Shown here: one piece after another, positions 63,464 through 64,000 of the stretch
Layout of the letters: the number at the start of each line of letters is the position of its first letter
How positions within the stretch are numbered: the first letter of the stretch is position 1
From: Alphaproteobacteria bacterium
GTDB taxonomy: Bacteria > Pseudomonadota > Alphaproteobacteria > Ferrovibrionales > Ferrovibrionaceae
DNA length: 64,000 nt
Assembly: GCA_018336035.1 (NCBI GenBank)
Contig: JAGXRD010000123.1
Location: forward strand, 1 to 64,000
Reading direction: 5' to 3'
Translations under genes and position numbers: made by a program
The notes under the pieces: model-generated
Seen by the model: the letters and a program-made list of their open reading frames with translations, nothing else
What the model was told of the DNA's origin: nothing
Database searches by the model: none

Positions 63464-64000
63464 CTAGTTGCCGCCCTTGATGCGCGTCCAGGTGCGGCTG
63501 ATCGTGCGCTGCTCGGCCTGCGTCGACGGCACCACGGTATAGAGATTCTTCAGCGCCTCGGTCGGCGGGAACACATCCTTGTCGGCCATCGCGTCCTTCG
63601 AGACCAGCGGCAGCGAGTCAGGCACTGCATTCGGGTACTGCACGGCATTGGTGATCTTGGCCATCACCTTGGGCTGCAGCACATAATTGATGAAAGCATG
63701 CGCGTTCTCGGGATTCGGCGCATCGGCCGGGATCACCATCACGTCGAACCACTGCTGGGCGCCCTCGCGCGGCAGCAGATACTGCACCCGCACGCCCTTC
63801 TTGGCCTCTTCGGCGCGAGTGCGCGCCTGCAGGATGTCGCCCGAGAAACCATAGGCCAGGCAGGCGTCGCCGTTGGCGAGGTCGTTGATGTATTGCGAGG
63901 AATGGAATTTGCGGATGTAGGGACGCACCTTCATCAGCACGGCCTCGGCCTTGGCGAGGCTGGCGGCATCTTTCGCGTTCGGATCGAGGCCAAGATATTT
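63464..64000 (-). CDS. potF: Polyamine-binding periplasmic protein, C-terminal part (PotF-like)
   Basis: The gene runs off the window edge; 178 codons to the stop are visible, so the signal peptide and N-lobe are missing. The visible part has YINDLANGDACLAYGFSGDILQAR, VQYLLPREGAQQWFDVMVIP and NPENAHAFINYVLQPKVMAKI, typical of the PotD/PotF family, where Asp and Trp bind the amine chain. It heads the potFGHI operon. Substrate preference (putrescine or spermidine) cannot be told from this part. Confidence 0.9.
   Translation of the reverse strand, partial: KYLGLDPNAKDAASLAKAEAVLMKVRPYIRKFHSSQYINDLANGDACLAYGFSGDILQARTRAEEAKKGVRVQYLLPREGAQQWFDVMVIPADAPNPENAHAFINYVLQPKVMAKITNAVQYPNAVPDSLPLVSKDAMADKDVFPPTEALKNLYTVVPSTQAEQRTISRTWTRIKGGN

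Noticed and set aside
1-64000. tRNA, rRNA, insertion sequences, prophage
   Set aside because: No cloverleaf, transposase motif or phage gene cluster found on reading all gaps.

Overview
This 64 kb window reads as a GC-rich chromosomal segment of an alphaproteobacterium, most likely Rhodospirillales-like. The support is an HdaA-type DnaA regulator with a clamp-binding motif, the block NDUFA12 homologue / MlaD / DUF2155 / aat / accC / accB, a PleC/DivJ-like histidine kinase, a class II (B12-dependent) ribonucleotide reductase together with late cobalamin genes, and a perfect ParB-binding parS site. No rRNA, tRNA, CRISPR array, insertion sequence or prophage was recognised. Most genes are housekeeping and tightly packed, with 4-bp stop/start overlaps.

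Layout. 1-2500 is accessory: a helically phased degenerate repeat array (66-325), an orphan winged-helix regulator, and an AT-richer gene for a trypsin-like lipoprotein bracketed by the two halves of a dispersed palindromic repeat. 2543-7984: purMN on the minus strand and DUF2066 / AI-2E transporter / hdaA on the plus strand, followed by two small minus-strand genes. 8042-12987: a membrane-anchored BTAD/TPR regulator converging on a two-component system, then a SixA-like phosphatase. 13122-23046: ppk-ppx, rnd, aspS, marC, an esterase, a CAP protein and a DUF533 protein. 23085-29436: a candidate small RNA with a strong terminator, an unrecognised protein with a triplicated module, a DMT exporter and nrdJ. 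29663-36168: a secreted DUF2059-like protein, an RTX-like protein, the complex I / Mla / DUF2155 / aat block, accBC and aroQ. 36169-36681 is a 513-bp non-coding region with parS and a second phased array. 36682-48815: an FkbM-TPR-glycosyltransferase fusion, the complete tyrosine (homogentisate) degradation set (hppD, hmgA, fahA, maiA) with its MarR regulator, dedA, a thiS-thiG fusion, and a TAXI binding protein next to a histidine kinase. 48907-58883: gph, glmU, glmS, a tyrosine-phosphatase-like gene, gor and cobU-cobQ-cobD-cobC. 58872-64000: an AraC regulator facing an SDR gene, and a polyamine-type ABC operon (potFGHI) cut by the window edge.

Most unusual signals. (1) Two separate non-coding arrays, with unrelated core words, keep a spacing of about 10.5 bp: 13 units at 36398-36529 (twelve steps totalling 126 bp) and about 24 units at 66-325. 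The second lies 75 bp from parS in an AT-rich region. I know of no named element with this architecture, so this is my best candidate for an undescribed system. (2) A family of paired palindromes whose stems change in a compensatory way. (3) A TAXI receptor without TRAP permease genes, transcribed with a membrane histidine kinase. (4) A MarR operator that overlaps both divergent promoters of the homogentisate genes.
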